DNA of 54,354 bases from Bacteroidaceae bacterium. Lineage in GTDB: Bacteria > Bacteroidota > Bacteroidia > Bacteroidales > Bacteroidaceae. A program made the position numbers and the translations under genes. The stretch lies in NCBI GenBank assembly GCA_902362595.1, contig CABIXF010000026.1, positions 1 to 54,354 of the forward strand, given 5' to 3'. The notes beneath the pieces were generated by a model. The model worked only from the letters and a program-made list of their open reading frames with translations. It was not told where the DNA came from and made no database searches. Below are positions 42,080 to 50,504 of the stretch, in pieces; position 1 is the stretch's first letter; the number at the start of each line of letters is the position of its first letter.

Positions 42080-43150
42080 ATGAACCCATTTAATTATGAG
42101 AAGTTAGAGATAGCTCGATTACTCAGACAAAAGACCCAAAAAGACGTTGTTAAAGATGTTGGAATATCACAATCAACTTTATCTAAAGCTGAACATGGGT
42201 TATTGGAGTTGTCTGATGATATGATGCAGAAATTGAGCCAATACTACGACATGCCTATTGAGTTTTTTTCCGAAATGTATGAGGTTCCACCTGTAGGTTA
42301 TCTATATTATAGACGGAAATTGACTATAACAAACAAAATAATAGATTCTTTCATAGCGAAAGTACAAATTTTCAAGGCTATCATAGATTCTCTTATGCAA
42401 TCAGTTGAACTTCCAGATTATACCCTAGACAACTATAGACCAAGCGAAGATTTATCTCCCAAAGAAATAGCGCATAAAATTCGCTTTTCTTTGAAAGTAT
42501 TTCATGGACCTGTTCCTAATTTAAGTACTTTATTGGAAAATAATGGAATTGTGATAGTTCGGTTTGATTTCGGAACCGAAAAAATTGACGGTGTTTCAGC
42601 TATAACAAATGAAAATAGGAAGGTTATGTTCATTAATAGCCAAATGCCTGATGATAGAATTCGGTTTTCTATGGCTCATGAATTAGGACATATTATTATG
42701 CACATTGCAAATCCACCAAAATCAAGTGAAGAGGCTGAAAGAGAAGCGGATGAATTTGCAACAGAGTTTTTAATGCCCGAACTTGAAATACGTCCGATGT
42801 TGGAAGATTTAACAATTTCAACCTTAGCCACACTCAAAAGAAGATGGAGAGTATCCATGCATGCAATAGTGAGAAGAGCTAAAGATTTGGAAGTTATTAG
42901 TAATCAACAATATCGCAATATGCAAATTTATTTTTCAAAGAAAGGATACACTAAATCAGAACCAATACAATTGCCAATTGAGCAACCTACAATTCTGAAA
43001 GAAACATTACGATTATACAAAGATGAGCTTGGATATTCTGACCAAGATTTGATGAGCATAATGCATATAAATAAGAATGATTTTGCAGAATGGTTTGCAC
43101 CACAACCTAAAATTATAAGGCTTCAACCGATTTTTAATAAGAGTATTTAG
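42080..43150 (+). CDS. XRE-type regulator fused to ImmA/IrrE metallopeptidase
   Basis: 356 residues. An HTH_XRE domain occupies about residues 5-65 (ARLLRQKTQKDVVKDVGIS...STLSKAEHG). An ImmA/IrrE (COG2856) zinc protease domain follows, at about 125-255. H200-E-L-G-H204 in MAHELGHIIMH supplies two His ligands and the catalytic Glu. EREADEFATEFLMP about 20 residues later supplies the third ligand. A C-terminal helical region of ~90 residues follows (ETLRLYKDELGYSDQDLMSI). Relatives such as ImmA and IrrE/DdrO-type proteases cleave phage or stress repressors. Here both DNA-binding and protease parts are in one chain. It probably binds the palindrome upstream of the operon. The 57-residue protein follows after 56 bases. 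Confidence 0.88.
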   Translation: MNPFNYEKLEIARLLRQKTQKDVVKDVGISQSTLSKAEHGLLELSDDMMQKLSQYYDMPIEFFSEMYEVPPVGYLYYRRKLTITNKIIDSFIAKVQIFKAIIDSLMQSVELPDYTLDNYRPSEDLSPKEIAHKIRFSLKVFHGPVPNLSTLLENNGIVIVRFDFGTEKIDGVSAITNENRKVMFINSQMPDDRIRFSMAHELGHIIMHIANPPKSSEEAEREADEFATEFLMPELEIRPMLEDLTISTLATLKRRWRVSMHAIVRRAKDLEVISNQQYRNMQIYFSKKGYTKSEPIQLPIEQPTILKETLRLYKDELGYSDQDLMSIMHINKNDFAEWFAPQPKIIRLQPIFNKSI

Positions 43151-43206
43151 GAATAGCGTGTTCTTGGCTATATAATTCAAGAATAAAAACATAGGAGATT
43201 AAGCAT

Positions 43207-43380
43207 ATGGCAACGAATCCACCGTCTGGTGACAGACATCGTAATGGGGCAGTGAAAGGACGTTCACAGACTTTCAATCCCAAGACAGAACAATGGGTAA
43301 AACGAGATTCCGAAACAGGTCGTTTTATGGATGTTAAGAAAGATGGTACGCCATTCAAAGGCGTAAGGAAAGAAAAATGA
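43207..43380 (+). CDS. Small basic protein of 57 residues
   Basis: Open frame from ATG at 43207 to TGA at 43378-43380. The sequence reads MATNPPSGDRHRNGAVKGRS followed by a motif of the type NPKTxxWVKRDxxTGRFMDVKxDGTPFKGVRKE. It is rich in Lys, Arg and Gly. The regular alternation of polar and aromatic positions and the well-balanced codon content make it a likely real gene, although short. The conserved-looking pattern brings to mind small proteins carried next to defence or toxin-antitoxin genes, but no family name can be given with confidence. It is in the same direction as the XRE/ImmA gene and ends at a strong terminator, so it is the last gene of the cassette. Confidence 0.7.
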   Translation: MATNPPSGDRHRNGAVKGRSQTFNPKTEQWVKRDSETGRFMDVKKDGTPFKGVRKEK

Positions 43381-43391
43381 TTATTGCTTAT

Positions 43392-43426
43392 AGCGAAGGT
43401 GGGCGAGTTATCCCCACCTTCGCTTT
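43392..43426. terminator. Bidirectional terminator between the cassette and the R-M operon
   Basis: AGCGAAGGTGGG (43392-43403) pairs perfectly with CCCACCTTCGCT (43413-43424). It separates convergent transcripts. Confidence 0.85.
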
Positions 43427-43437
43427 AATTTATACTT

Positions 43438-46400
43438 TTACTGCATTGGTTTTATCATCTTTTCGATGAATGCAATTTCTTCATCGGTTAGATGATATTT
43501 GATATAAAGTTGTTGGTCTATTTCGGGTATTGTTCCACTCCAATTAATATCACCATTTATGGTAAAATCTTGAATCGGAACAAATGCAAAACATTCCTTT
43601 GTCACATTTACAGAAGTTATCCCTTGCCGAAGAAAAAAACGAGCAAATTTCGTTAGAAGATACTTTTTATAATTCGTAGCTTCTTCCAATGTACAGAAGA
43701 CAGCTGTATCAATGTAAGTTTCAGTATTAATTTCAGCAGGGGATAGTATTTGAGGCTCGGTTAATACCCGATATCCTTCACCCGGTTTAACACTCATTTC
43801 ACCATTGCTGGGAACAAAACGACCAACAATTATCTTAAATTGGTCTATATACTCAATACCCTTAGATATGTCTGTGCGATAAACTTTCGCCCATCCTTTG
43901 CTTGTAAGTATCTTCACATCACCTTTATCACTTCCTCGAAAATATGTTCTAAATCCAAATGGATTGATTGAAAGAACAAGACTATTCAGATATGATATGG
44001 ATTTTGATGTTATTTTTTCAAGGATAGAAACAGCCGCATTTGAACGAATAAGTGTATCAAATTGATTTAAGTATCGGTTTGCCGTAATATCTTTTAAGGC
44101 ATTATAATTTGTTACCTTACAAGTTCCATTATAATTCGCATCCCATAAGAACGTACAAAGCCCGCCTGCAATATCAACCGTAGGAAAAAGGTCTTTGCTT
44201 AGCTCGTAGTCATGTAGTTGAGAAAGATGAGTATCAGAAATCATATCAGAACGAAATTCATCCAAACCTCTTCCACCCGCATACCAACGTGCAGGCATTA
44301 TCAAACTTATATAATCAGGATGTACTCGTTTTGCAATATTCATAAAGTATTGATACACAGGAACGGCTCCTCTATCAGTGCCTCCGTCCATAACCTGATA
44401 CGGTGGATTTCCTACTATCGCATTGAATTTCATATTGTCGTCATCATTAGCTTTCCAGAACGAGCGTCCCTTTGCCATCTTCTCGATGAAGTTCTGGGGT
44501 TTGTTCTTGATTTGGTTGATTAAATCCTCGAAATAACGTGTGTTTACTTTGGTTTTTCGGAAGCCTACCAGCGTCCGCTTGGTGATACTCTTTGCCATCG
44601 GTGTCTTGCACACCACGAAGATGTTCTCCGCCACCACCTTGTCCCATACCGCCTGTTGTTCCTCCAACGTGTCGGCGGAAATGGTGCTGTCTTTCAGCCG
44701 CGCCCGATAGATGCCGTAAGCCATGTAAAGCGGATACAGGCCGGACTTGGAGTTGATTTCCAATATCCGTGCATCGGAAGTGAATACCTCAGCCGTCACC
44801 TTGCCGTGGTCAATGAAACGTGGCTCGTAAAGCGTGTACTCGTATTCCTTATCAAAGAAGTTGTAGCCACCCAGACAGTCGCCGAGGTGCATGTTCACCA
44901 CGCGCCACGGCGTAAGCACGGTTTCCTTATCCGGATTGCGGAAGGTGCTGAAAATGTCCGTGATGCGTCCGATGCGTTTTTCCACACTTAGCTTGTCCGC
45001 AGCCTTGGCCATCGCACGGATGCGCTTGCCTGCCGCACGGAAGATGTCTGGGTCGTAGTATTTCTTGAAGGTGTTGAACTTCTGCTTGCTCACCCCCTTG
45101 GGCATAAACTCTTGCCACGAACGCGGGTCTATCTTCTCGGCGAAGTTGTCAATGGTGATTTCCTCGTCCTCGTTCTCCAACTCCGCACCATAGATGAGCA
45201 AAGGCATACGGATGGAAATGCCCCGGAGAATAGAAATGGCCGCCTCACGGTTTTTCGTCTTCTTTTTCAGTTCTTCCAGTCTGCGCTTCTCTTCCTCGGT
45301 AAGTTCCTTCTTGGATTTCTTCTCCAGTTTCTCCTTCTCCTCGTATTCCTCGCCCGTCAGCCCTTGGTTGTTGATGTCCACCTGATTGGTCTTGGGCATC
45401 GCCTTGGTCTGGCCGATTATCTTTTTCAGGTCGTCAAACTCCTGCAACTCCAAATCGCCCAGTTTCAACAGTTCGTCATTGTAAAGGCTGTTGTCCTCGA
45501 AGCCGTTGCGTACCACGCGCTCCACATAGACTTTCTTGAGCTGCTCCAGCATACGAGGCACATCAAACTTGTCCATCCGGGAGCCTTCAATGGAAATGAC
45601 CGGACAGAAGTTGAGGAAGTCGCCCATAATCTTGCGGTCGTTCTGTGAGGTCTTTCCCGCCTTAGCGGAAATCTTGGCGGTCTCGGCAAGCACACGCAAG
45701 GTGCGGTCGGGGGCAAAGTCGAACACGTAACACTGCTCCTTCACACGCCCGTTGATGGTGGCAGGGGTCTGCACCCGGAAAATGGTCTGCATATAACTGG
45801 ATGCCGCCGTATTGTATGAGCCGGACAGCATGAACACAGCCGTCCATGCAGGAACACTTACACCCGTTGTCAAACGCCCGCAGGACAGGGTGATGGTGCG
45901 TGTCGCATCCGGGTCTTTGCCGATGGCGTTGTTCACCGCTTCCAAGGCATCGCGGCTTTCCTCGTCCTCATCGCCGTCACCAGCCACGTTGACGATGTTA
46001 AAATACTGGAATACTGGATGCCGCTGTAACAACGCACTGAGTGCCTTGGCCTCCTTTACCCCCGGAAGCATCCACAGCGTATGCCGGAAGATACCCCGGT
46101 ATTCCTCGTTGGCAAAAGGATAGCAGCTATCCTTGTCCTCCTTGGTCAGCAGGTTGAGGAAAGCGGGAACATCCCGTTTGTGGACAAAGCCGCCATCCTC
46201 GTTCACGCGGAAGAACTCGCGGAAATTGAACGCTACGTCCTCATCGGCGAACTCTTTGAGCAAGCGTCCGAGGTCGTAGGTATAGATGTTCATGACGGGC
46301 AGTGCTGCGTAGGGATTCGGGTCACCCTGATGTACCCTGTCCCATTCCTGTTTGGCGCGTTGCTCCATCACGTAGTCCCAGGTGTATATCTCGTCCTCCT

Positions 46401-47376
46401 TGAAATCGTCCAGTAGGTTGAACGGTGTTCCTGACAAGCGCAGGACTTTTGTATCGTCCTTGACCAGTTCCACCATCACCGCCTTGCCCAGTTCCGTCTG
46501 TGTGCCCTCGTGCGCCTCGTCCACGATAATCAAGTCCCAAGGCGTGGCGAACACTTCATTGTTCTTATCGAAGTTGCCGCCCACCAGTTCCGAGCCGCGT
46601 AAGTCCTGCATGGAAGCGAAATAAACGTAATGCAGACCGTTAGCCTTTGTCCGCCGTTCAAGGCTCTCGTGACTGTCCCCGTTGTTCTTCGAGCCGTAGG
46701 CAAAATCACTCCGGTCATAAAATATCTTGCCGAAGTCCTCGAACCATCCGCTGTCTACCACGGGACGGTGGGTCAGAATGAGTGTCCGCCGGAAATCCAT
46801 GTCCTTGACCACCTGCAAGGCGGACAGGGTCTTACCGAAACGCATCTTGGCGTTCCACAGCATCTGATTGCTTTTCTTGAACTGCCGCTTGGTCTTGTCG
46901 ATGGCTTCCCGCTGCTCGGGACGGAAGATGATTGGGCTTCGCCCGTATGCCACCTCTCCCGGCAAAAGGGATTCCTTGCCCTCCTTGACGGCTGCGATGG
47001 CACGTTTCACAACATCCAAGTTGGTGATGAACCATTCGTTGGCTCCGTTCACCTTGTCAAACACTTTCTTCTTTACGCCGGAACGCTCCAATACGACATG
47101 GACTTCCTTGTCGTTGAATGAACGCAAGCCTCCCCGGTTGTAGAGAGCCAACTCGGTGTAAAGCAACTCATAGCGGATGCCTGCCGTCTGCGTGTATTGG
47201 TTGATGCGTTTCCTTGCCGCCTCGTTCAAGGGCTTGCTGTTCGGTGCCAGCCCGATGACGTTCCCGTCGTCACAGGTGGCCTCGCCTATTTTCAGACAGC
47301 CCTCGTGTTCGGCATCGTTGATGCGGAACACATATATCAGCTTCAGTTTCAGGGAAGAGAAGTATTTCATAGGCAT
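43438..47376 (-). CDS. Single-chain restriction-modification enzyme: GIY-YIG-like, DEAH helicase, N6-methylase
   Basis: 1312 residues in several parts. Residues ~13-90 resemble a GIY-YIG/T5orf172 nuclease-like domain (LIYVFRINDAEHEGCLKIGEAT). A superfamily 2 helicase follows, with motif I at MRFGKT (178-183) and DEAH at 286-289, then VLRLSGTPF and QTIFRVQTPA as motifs III and VI equivalents. A charged coiled-coil linker (EEKEKLEKKSKKELTEEEKR) leads to an Eco57I-like adenine methylase: ILEINSKSGLYP near 874 as the SAM motif, and NPPY at 990-993 as the catalytic motif. The last ~320 residues should be the target-recognition part. The gene abuts the 339-residue partner with no gap. Base composition drops abruptly at about 44,440, so the C-terminal part looks like a later replacement. 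Confidence 0.88.
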   Translation of the reverse strand: MPMKYFSSLKLKLIYVFRINDAEHEGCLKIGEATCDDGNVIGLAPNSKPLNEAARKRINQYTQTAGIRYELLYTELALYNRGGLRSFNDKEVHVVLERSGVKKKVFDKVNGANEWFITNLDVVKRAIAAVKEGKESLLPGEVAYGRSPIIFRPEQREAIDKTKRQFKKSNQMLWNAKMRFGKTLSALQVVKDMDFRRTLILTHRPVVDSGWFEDFGKIFYDRSDFAYGSKNNGDSHESLERRTKANGLHYVYFASMQDLRGSELVGGNFDKNNEVFATPWDLIIVDEAHEGTQTELGKAVMVELVKDDTKVLRLSGTPFNLLDDFKEDEIYTWDYVMEQRAKQEWDRVHQGDPNPYAALPVMNIYTYDLGRLLKEFADEDVAFNFREFFRVNEDGGFVHKRDVPAFLNLLTKEDKDSCYPFANEEYRGIFRHTLWMLPGVKEAKALSALLQRHPVFQYFNIVNVAGDGDEDEESRDALEAVNNAIGKDPDATRTITLSCGRLTTGVSVPAWTAVFMLSGSYNTAASSYMQTIFRVQTPATINGRVKEQCYVFDFAPDRTLRVLAETAKISAKAGKTSQNDRKIMGDFLNFCPVISIEGSRMDKFDVPRMLEQLKKVYVERVVRNGFEDNSLYNDELLKLGDLELQEFDDLKKIIGQTKAMPKTNQVDINNQGLTGEEYEEKEKLEKKSKKELTEEEKRRLEELKKKTKNREAAISILRGISIRMPLLIYGAELENEDEEITIDNFAEKIDPRSWQEFMPKGVSKQKFNTFKKYYDPDIFRAAGKRIRAMAKAADKLSVEKRIGRITDIFSTFRNPDKETVLTPWRVVNMHLGDCLGGYNFFDKEYEYTLYEPRFIDHGKVTAEVFTSDARILEINSKSGLYPLYMAYGIYRARLKDSTISADTLEEQQAVWDKVVAENIFVVCKTPMAKSITKRTLVGFRKTKVNTRYFEDLINQIKNKPQNFIEKMAKGRSFWKANDDDNMKFNAIVGNPPYQVMDGGTDRGAVPVYQYFMNIAKRVHPDYISLIMPARWYAGGRGLDEFRSDMISDTHLSQLHDYELSKDLFPTVDIAGGLCTFLWDANYNGTCKVTNYNALKDITANRYLNQFDTLIRSNAAVSILEKITSKSISYLNSLVLSINPFGFRTYFRGSDKGDVKILTSKGWAKVYRTDISKGIEYIDQFKIIVGRFVPSNGEMSVKPGEGYRVLTEPQILSPAEINTETYIDTAVFCTLEEATNYKKYLLTKFARFFLRQGITSVNVTKECFAFVPIQDFTINGDINWSGTIPEIDQQLYIKYHLTDEEIAFIEKMIKPMQ

Positions 47377-48396
47377 TCATTTTAGGAGGTCGATATATTT
47401 GATTCGCTTACCTTTGCGTCCGGTCTGAGGATCTTTGGCCCGCCAGTCCTTGATAAGGCAATACGTCCCGTTGTGCTTGAATATGTTATCCGTTCTGCAT
47501 CCCTCGCAAGGAGTGACAATTTCCTTGCTTTCACCGAAAAGGGACACTTCCGTGTGTACCTTGTCCTTACAACTTCCGGGGACAACGCCTTTCAGCCCGT
47601 CCATCTGCCACACGTTCCACGAGATGATATAGGCGATGTAATTGATGGATTTTTGCAAAGGGTTCTTGCCGAATTTGGCACGGTAATACTCGATGAAAGA
47701 ATAGAGCATGGACTCACGGGCGATGAGCAGGCTGTCACCCTGCCATTCGTAAGCGTATGTACTCTTGTAGGCTTCCTGTGCAGCTTCCAGCCACTGGCCG
47801 GAAGTGTCTGTATTCTCGCTGACGACCCGCAGTTTCCGGTCAAGCAGGCCTATACGCTCGACGATGGGAATGACAGCCCCAGTGGTGGTATCATAGCGGC
47901 TGACTATATAGGGAGCTTCGCCACAGGTGATTTCAAGACGGGTGTCACGCACATAGTCCTTCCATGTTTTTCCTTCGGGAAAAGTTATCTTGTCAGAATT
48001 CGTTGTCCATCCGTACGTGCCATCCTCTGACGTGTATTCCGTGTTGAACACGTCTTTCCTGCCGAACCACGCTTCATCAATGAGGTTGTTCTGCGCGTTG
48101 CACACCCATGAAGGGGTGAACACCTCCGCCATTTCCCGTACACGCGCCGACTGGGTGTCCCTGTGCTTCAGGATGCGTGGCATGATGACCTGTCCGTTTT
48201 CGCCCGTAATAAGCTCCGGCAATATCGGGTCATGGTAGCCATACCCTTCACCGAGGTGTTCATAATCGGAAGTTGCCCAGAAGATATTGCACACGGCATC
48301 GCCCCTGCTCGTCGTATGGTCTTTGAGCAGGGTCGCCAACAGTTCCGGAGAAGCCCGGAGGATGTCGTTCTCCAATATGTCCGCTATGTCTGGCAT
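47377..48396 (-). CDS. Restriction-modification partner protein (subunit M-like)
   Basis: 339 residues, first gene of the operon. Two stretches recall N6-adenine methylases: VFTPSWVCNAQNNLID (92-107), like the FTP segment before motif I, and LEITCGEAPYIVSRYD (154-169), which resembles a SAM-binding motif I. A segment EWQGDSLLIARESML and INYIAYIISWNVWQMDGL follow. No NPPY/DPPY motif was found, so it is not a complete methylase. A likely role is to supply part of the SAM pocket or a specificity function to the 1312-residue enzyme, whose start follows at once. Such proteins are usually labelled restriction endonuclease subunit M. The ATG is at 48394-48396. Confidence 0.75.
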   Translation of the reverse strand: MPDIADILENDILRASPELLATLLKDHTTSRGDAVCNIFWATSDYEHLGEGYGYHDPILPELITGENGQVIMPRILKHRDTQSARVREMAEVFTPSWVCNAQNNLIDEAWFGRKDVFNTEYTSEDGTYGWTTNSDKITFPEGKTWKDYVRDTRLEITCGEAPYIVSRYDTTTGAVIPIVERIGLLDRKLRVVSENTDTSGQWLEAAQEAYKSTYAYEWQGDSLLIARESMLYSFIEYYRAKFGKNPLQKSINYIAYIISWNVWQMDGLKGVVPGSCKDKVHTEVSLFGESKEIVTPCEGCRTDNIFKHNGTYCLIKDWRAKDPQTGRKGKRIKYIDLLK

Positions 48397-48400
48397 GTTT

Positions 48401-48596
48401 GATACGCTAGGGGCAAAGCGTATCTCCTGACGGGAGAGAATAAAGGCTGATAATCAGATTGTTTCCTGTTGGCTTGTAAAACAAAGGCTATTTTTAGGCT
48501 GCTTTTATGCTTGTCAAGTGTATTTTAGCCGGGTGCAAACTGCTCATTTTTCGCAAAAATGTGTAAATTTGCACCCGATAGTGTATCTCCCGTCAG
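48401..48596. repeat. Cluster of nested inverted and direct repeats, candidate attachment region
   Basis: Between the restriction operon and the integrase lie several repeats. GATACGC (48401) and GCGTATC (48418) are inverted. CTGACGGGAGA (48427-48437) is inverted with TCTCCCGTCAG (48586-48596). GTATCTCC is direct at 48420 and 48583. CGGGTGCAAA (48530-48539) is inverted with TTTGCACCCG (48568-48577), enclosing CATTTTTCGCAAAAATG. No gene is present here. Confidence 0.6.
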
Positions 48597-48628
48597 AAGC
48601 ACCGCCATTGTTTTCAAACAATCCCTGC

Positions 48629-49837
48629 CTATAAGTCTTTTAGGATGATAGAGTTCGCCTTGTCTATCACCGAACCGTCCAAGGAGGCGAGATAGATGCG
48701 TGTGGTTTCTTCCGAATCATGTCCCATACCTTCGCTGATGACTGAAATCGGTATGTTCTTGCTTTTGGCAATACTTGCCCATGAATGCCGGCTCACATAC
48801 ATGGTAAGCGGTGTCGTTATTCCGCACAGCCGGGCGATTTCCTTCAGATACTTGTTGATACGGAACATCGTGCTCTTGTATTGGCTGCGCAAATTGTTAG
48901 ATGGAAGCTTGAGGATGGGAAGCAGATAATCCTCGGAACAGCCTGCCGCATATTGGGCGACAATCGCTTCCATGCAGCTTTCCCATTTGATGTGCAATTG
49001 CTGCCCCGTCTTATGCCTGCGGTAACTCAATATCCCGTTCTTCAGGTCGGACTTCTTGAGGTACGCCATGTCAATGAACGACATGCCACGGGTGTAAAAC
49101 GAAAAGAGGAACATGTCCCTCGCCAGTTCCCAATGCGGTTTCCCGCTCAGGTTAAGTTCCTTAATGTGCTTGATGTCCTTGAAATGGATGGCACGTTTTG
49201 GGGTCTTGTCCATTCCGGTATAGACATGCTTGAATGGATGCTTTTGCACGGTCAGCCCTTTTTCCACGGCACGGTTGTAGGCGGCACGGAGGATGCGCAT
49301 ATAAAATGATATAGTATTCAAAGACACGCTTTTCATCTTCAACCAAGCCTCGTATTCCATCATCAGGTCCGCATCCATATCATCCAACTGCACATCCTTG
49401 TTGCGTCTGAAACGCATGAAACTGGATAATGCCGCCGAATAGGTTTCTGATGTCCGTTCCCTGTTTAACCGCCTTAACTGAGCGATGACCGATTCCATGA
49501 AGCTGTAGAAGGACTGCAATTCAGATATTTCACGGAAACGGCTTATGATGGCATCTGTGGAGCAACTATCTTTACAAGACAACTCTTTGATAACGGATTC
49601 CAACCTCCCCACATCCCGGTTCACTTGCTGGACAATCAACCGAAGGTGATGCTTCCTTTCTGCCGGAAGCATGGTGGGTATGTCAATCATTGACAACTTC
49701 CCGTTCCATTCGCTTTCAAATATCCGGTAGTCCGTCCTGATGTGTCGGACCACGCGGTTGTGTATCACTTGATAATAAATGCTGCCCTCCTTGCCGTCTA
49801 TGGAAGAAGGACGGAATTTTGCTTTTACTGATGCCAT
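48629..49837 (-). CDS. Tyrosine recombinase/integrase
   Basis: 402 residues with an intact catalytic domain, unlike the remnant at 40397. An arm-binding domain spans ~1-90 (KAKFRPSSIDGKEGSIYYQV), and a SAM-like core-binding domain ~105-210 (SFYSFMESVIAQLRRLNRERTSETY). The catalytic residues are visible: Arg in SFYTRGMSFIDMAYL, Lys in RRHKTGQ, His-Arg box in YVSRHSWASIAK, and His plus Tyr nucleophile in MGHDSEETTRIYLAS. It should insert and excise the mobilizable element. It is the last gene of an operon that starts at mobC (gap of 5 bases from the membrane protein), so integration functions are expressed with transfer functions. The ATG is at 49835-49837. Confidence 0.94.
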   Translation of the reverse strand: MASVKAKFRPSSIDGKEGSIYYQVIHNRVVRHIRTDYRIFESEWNGKLSMIDIPTMLPAERKHHLRLIVQQVNRDVGRLESVIKELSCKDSCSTDAIISRFREISELQSFYSFMESVIAQLRRLNRERTSETYSAALSSFMRFRRNKDVQLDDMDADLMMEYEAWLKMKSVSLNTISFYMRILRAAYNRAVEKGLTVQKHPFKHVYTGMDKTPKRAIHFKDIKHIKELNLSGKPHWELARDMFLFSFYTRGMSFIDMAYLKKSDLKNGILSYRRHKTGQQLHIKWESCMEAIVAQYAAGCSEDYLLPILKLPSNNLRSQYKSTMFRINKYLKEIARLCGITTPLTMYVSRHSWASIAKSKNIPISVISEGMGHDSEETTRIYLASLDGSVIDKANSIILKDL

Positions 49838-49842
49838 CCACG

Positions 49843-50502
49843 TTACTTTTTGTTATTGGTAATTTGTTCCACTTTCAACTTCTCCTGCATCAGGCTGTCG
49901 GAAACAGCCTTCAAATCCCTGTCATAATCGTCAGCCTCTTGGCGCAACCACTCTATGGTTTCCTCGTCACGCCGGATGTCAAACACATCGTTCAGCCAAA
50001 GGATAGTCTTTGCATCGCAACCTCCCCATGAACGAATAATCCGGAACTTCAGCGCATCGTCCGCATACTGACATCTGGACTGCCAAAGTTCGATGTTGCC
50101 CCAGATGGATAGACCGCAAACGACACCCATGACGACCAAAAAGGAAAACACCTTGCTTGACTTGATGTCGAAGCTGTGGCGGTGGATATGTTCCTGCGGT
50201 TCGTTCACCTGTCCGTTAGCACTTCGAGTAAACGATTCTTTCAAATCACGCAACAGATTCAGAATCCGGTTTGACGTGTAGACTTCCGCCTCTCCGAATT
50301 TGTTCAGTATGGCTTTAGTCTGTTCCCGGTTTTCTCTGGCAGAAGTATTCAGCAATTCCTTTATGGGAGCCAAATCCATTGCCGGAGGCTGTCCGTCTGA
50401 CTGGTTGTTGCTTACTTTCGGAGTATTCTCCAACTTGCTGTTTATACTCTTTAAGGCACTTTTGATGTCCTCAAAGAGCGCATACACTTCGTTATTATCC
50501 AT
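49843..50502 (-). CDS. Membrane protein of the mobilization operon
   Basis: 219 residues of unknown function. A soluble N-terminal part with weak coiled-coil character (LFEDIKSALKSINSKLENTP and REQTKAILNKFGEAE) is followed by one transmembrane segment at about 118-136 (VFSFLVVMGVVCGLSIWG). A C-terminal acidic helical part follows (WLRQEADDYDRDLKAVSDSL). Similar single-pass proteins often sit behind the relaxase in Bacteroides mobilizable elements and may tether the relaxosome to the membrane; that is inference. The spacing is 2 bases from the relaxase gene and 5 bases to the integrase, so it is embedded in the operon. Confidence 0.75.
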   Translation of the reverse strand: MDNNEVYALFEDIKSALKSINSKLENTPKVSNNQSDGQPPAMDLAPIKELLNTSARENREQTKAILNKFGEAEVYTSNRILNLLRDLKESFTRSANGQVNEPQEHIHRHSFDIKSSKVFSFLVVMGVVCGLSIWGNIELWQSRCQYADDALKFRIIRSWGGCDAKTILWLNDVFDIRRDEETIEWLRQEADDYDRDLKAVSDSLMQEKLKVEQITNNKK

Positions 50503-50504
50503 GT

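Noticed and set aside
43438..48396. BREX, DISARM or classical Type I restriction
   Set aside because: No PglX/BrxC, DrmA/B or separate HsdS-type gene is present; the large chain joins helicase and methylase in one protein.
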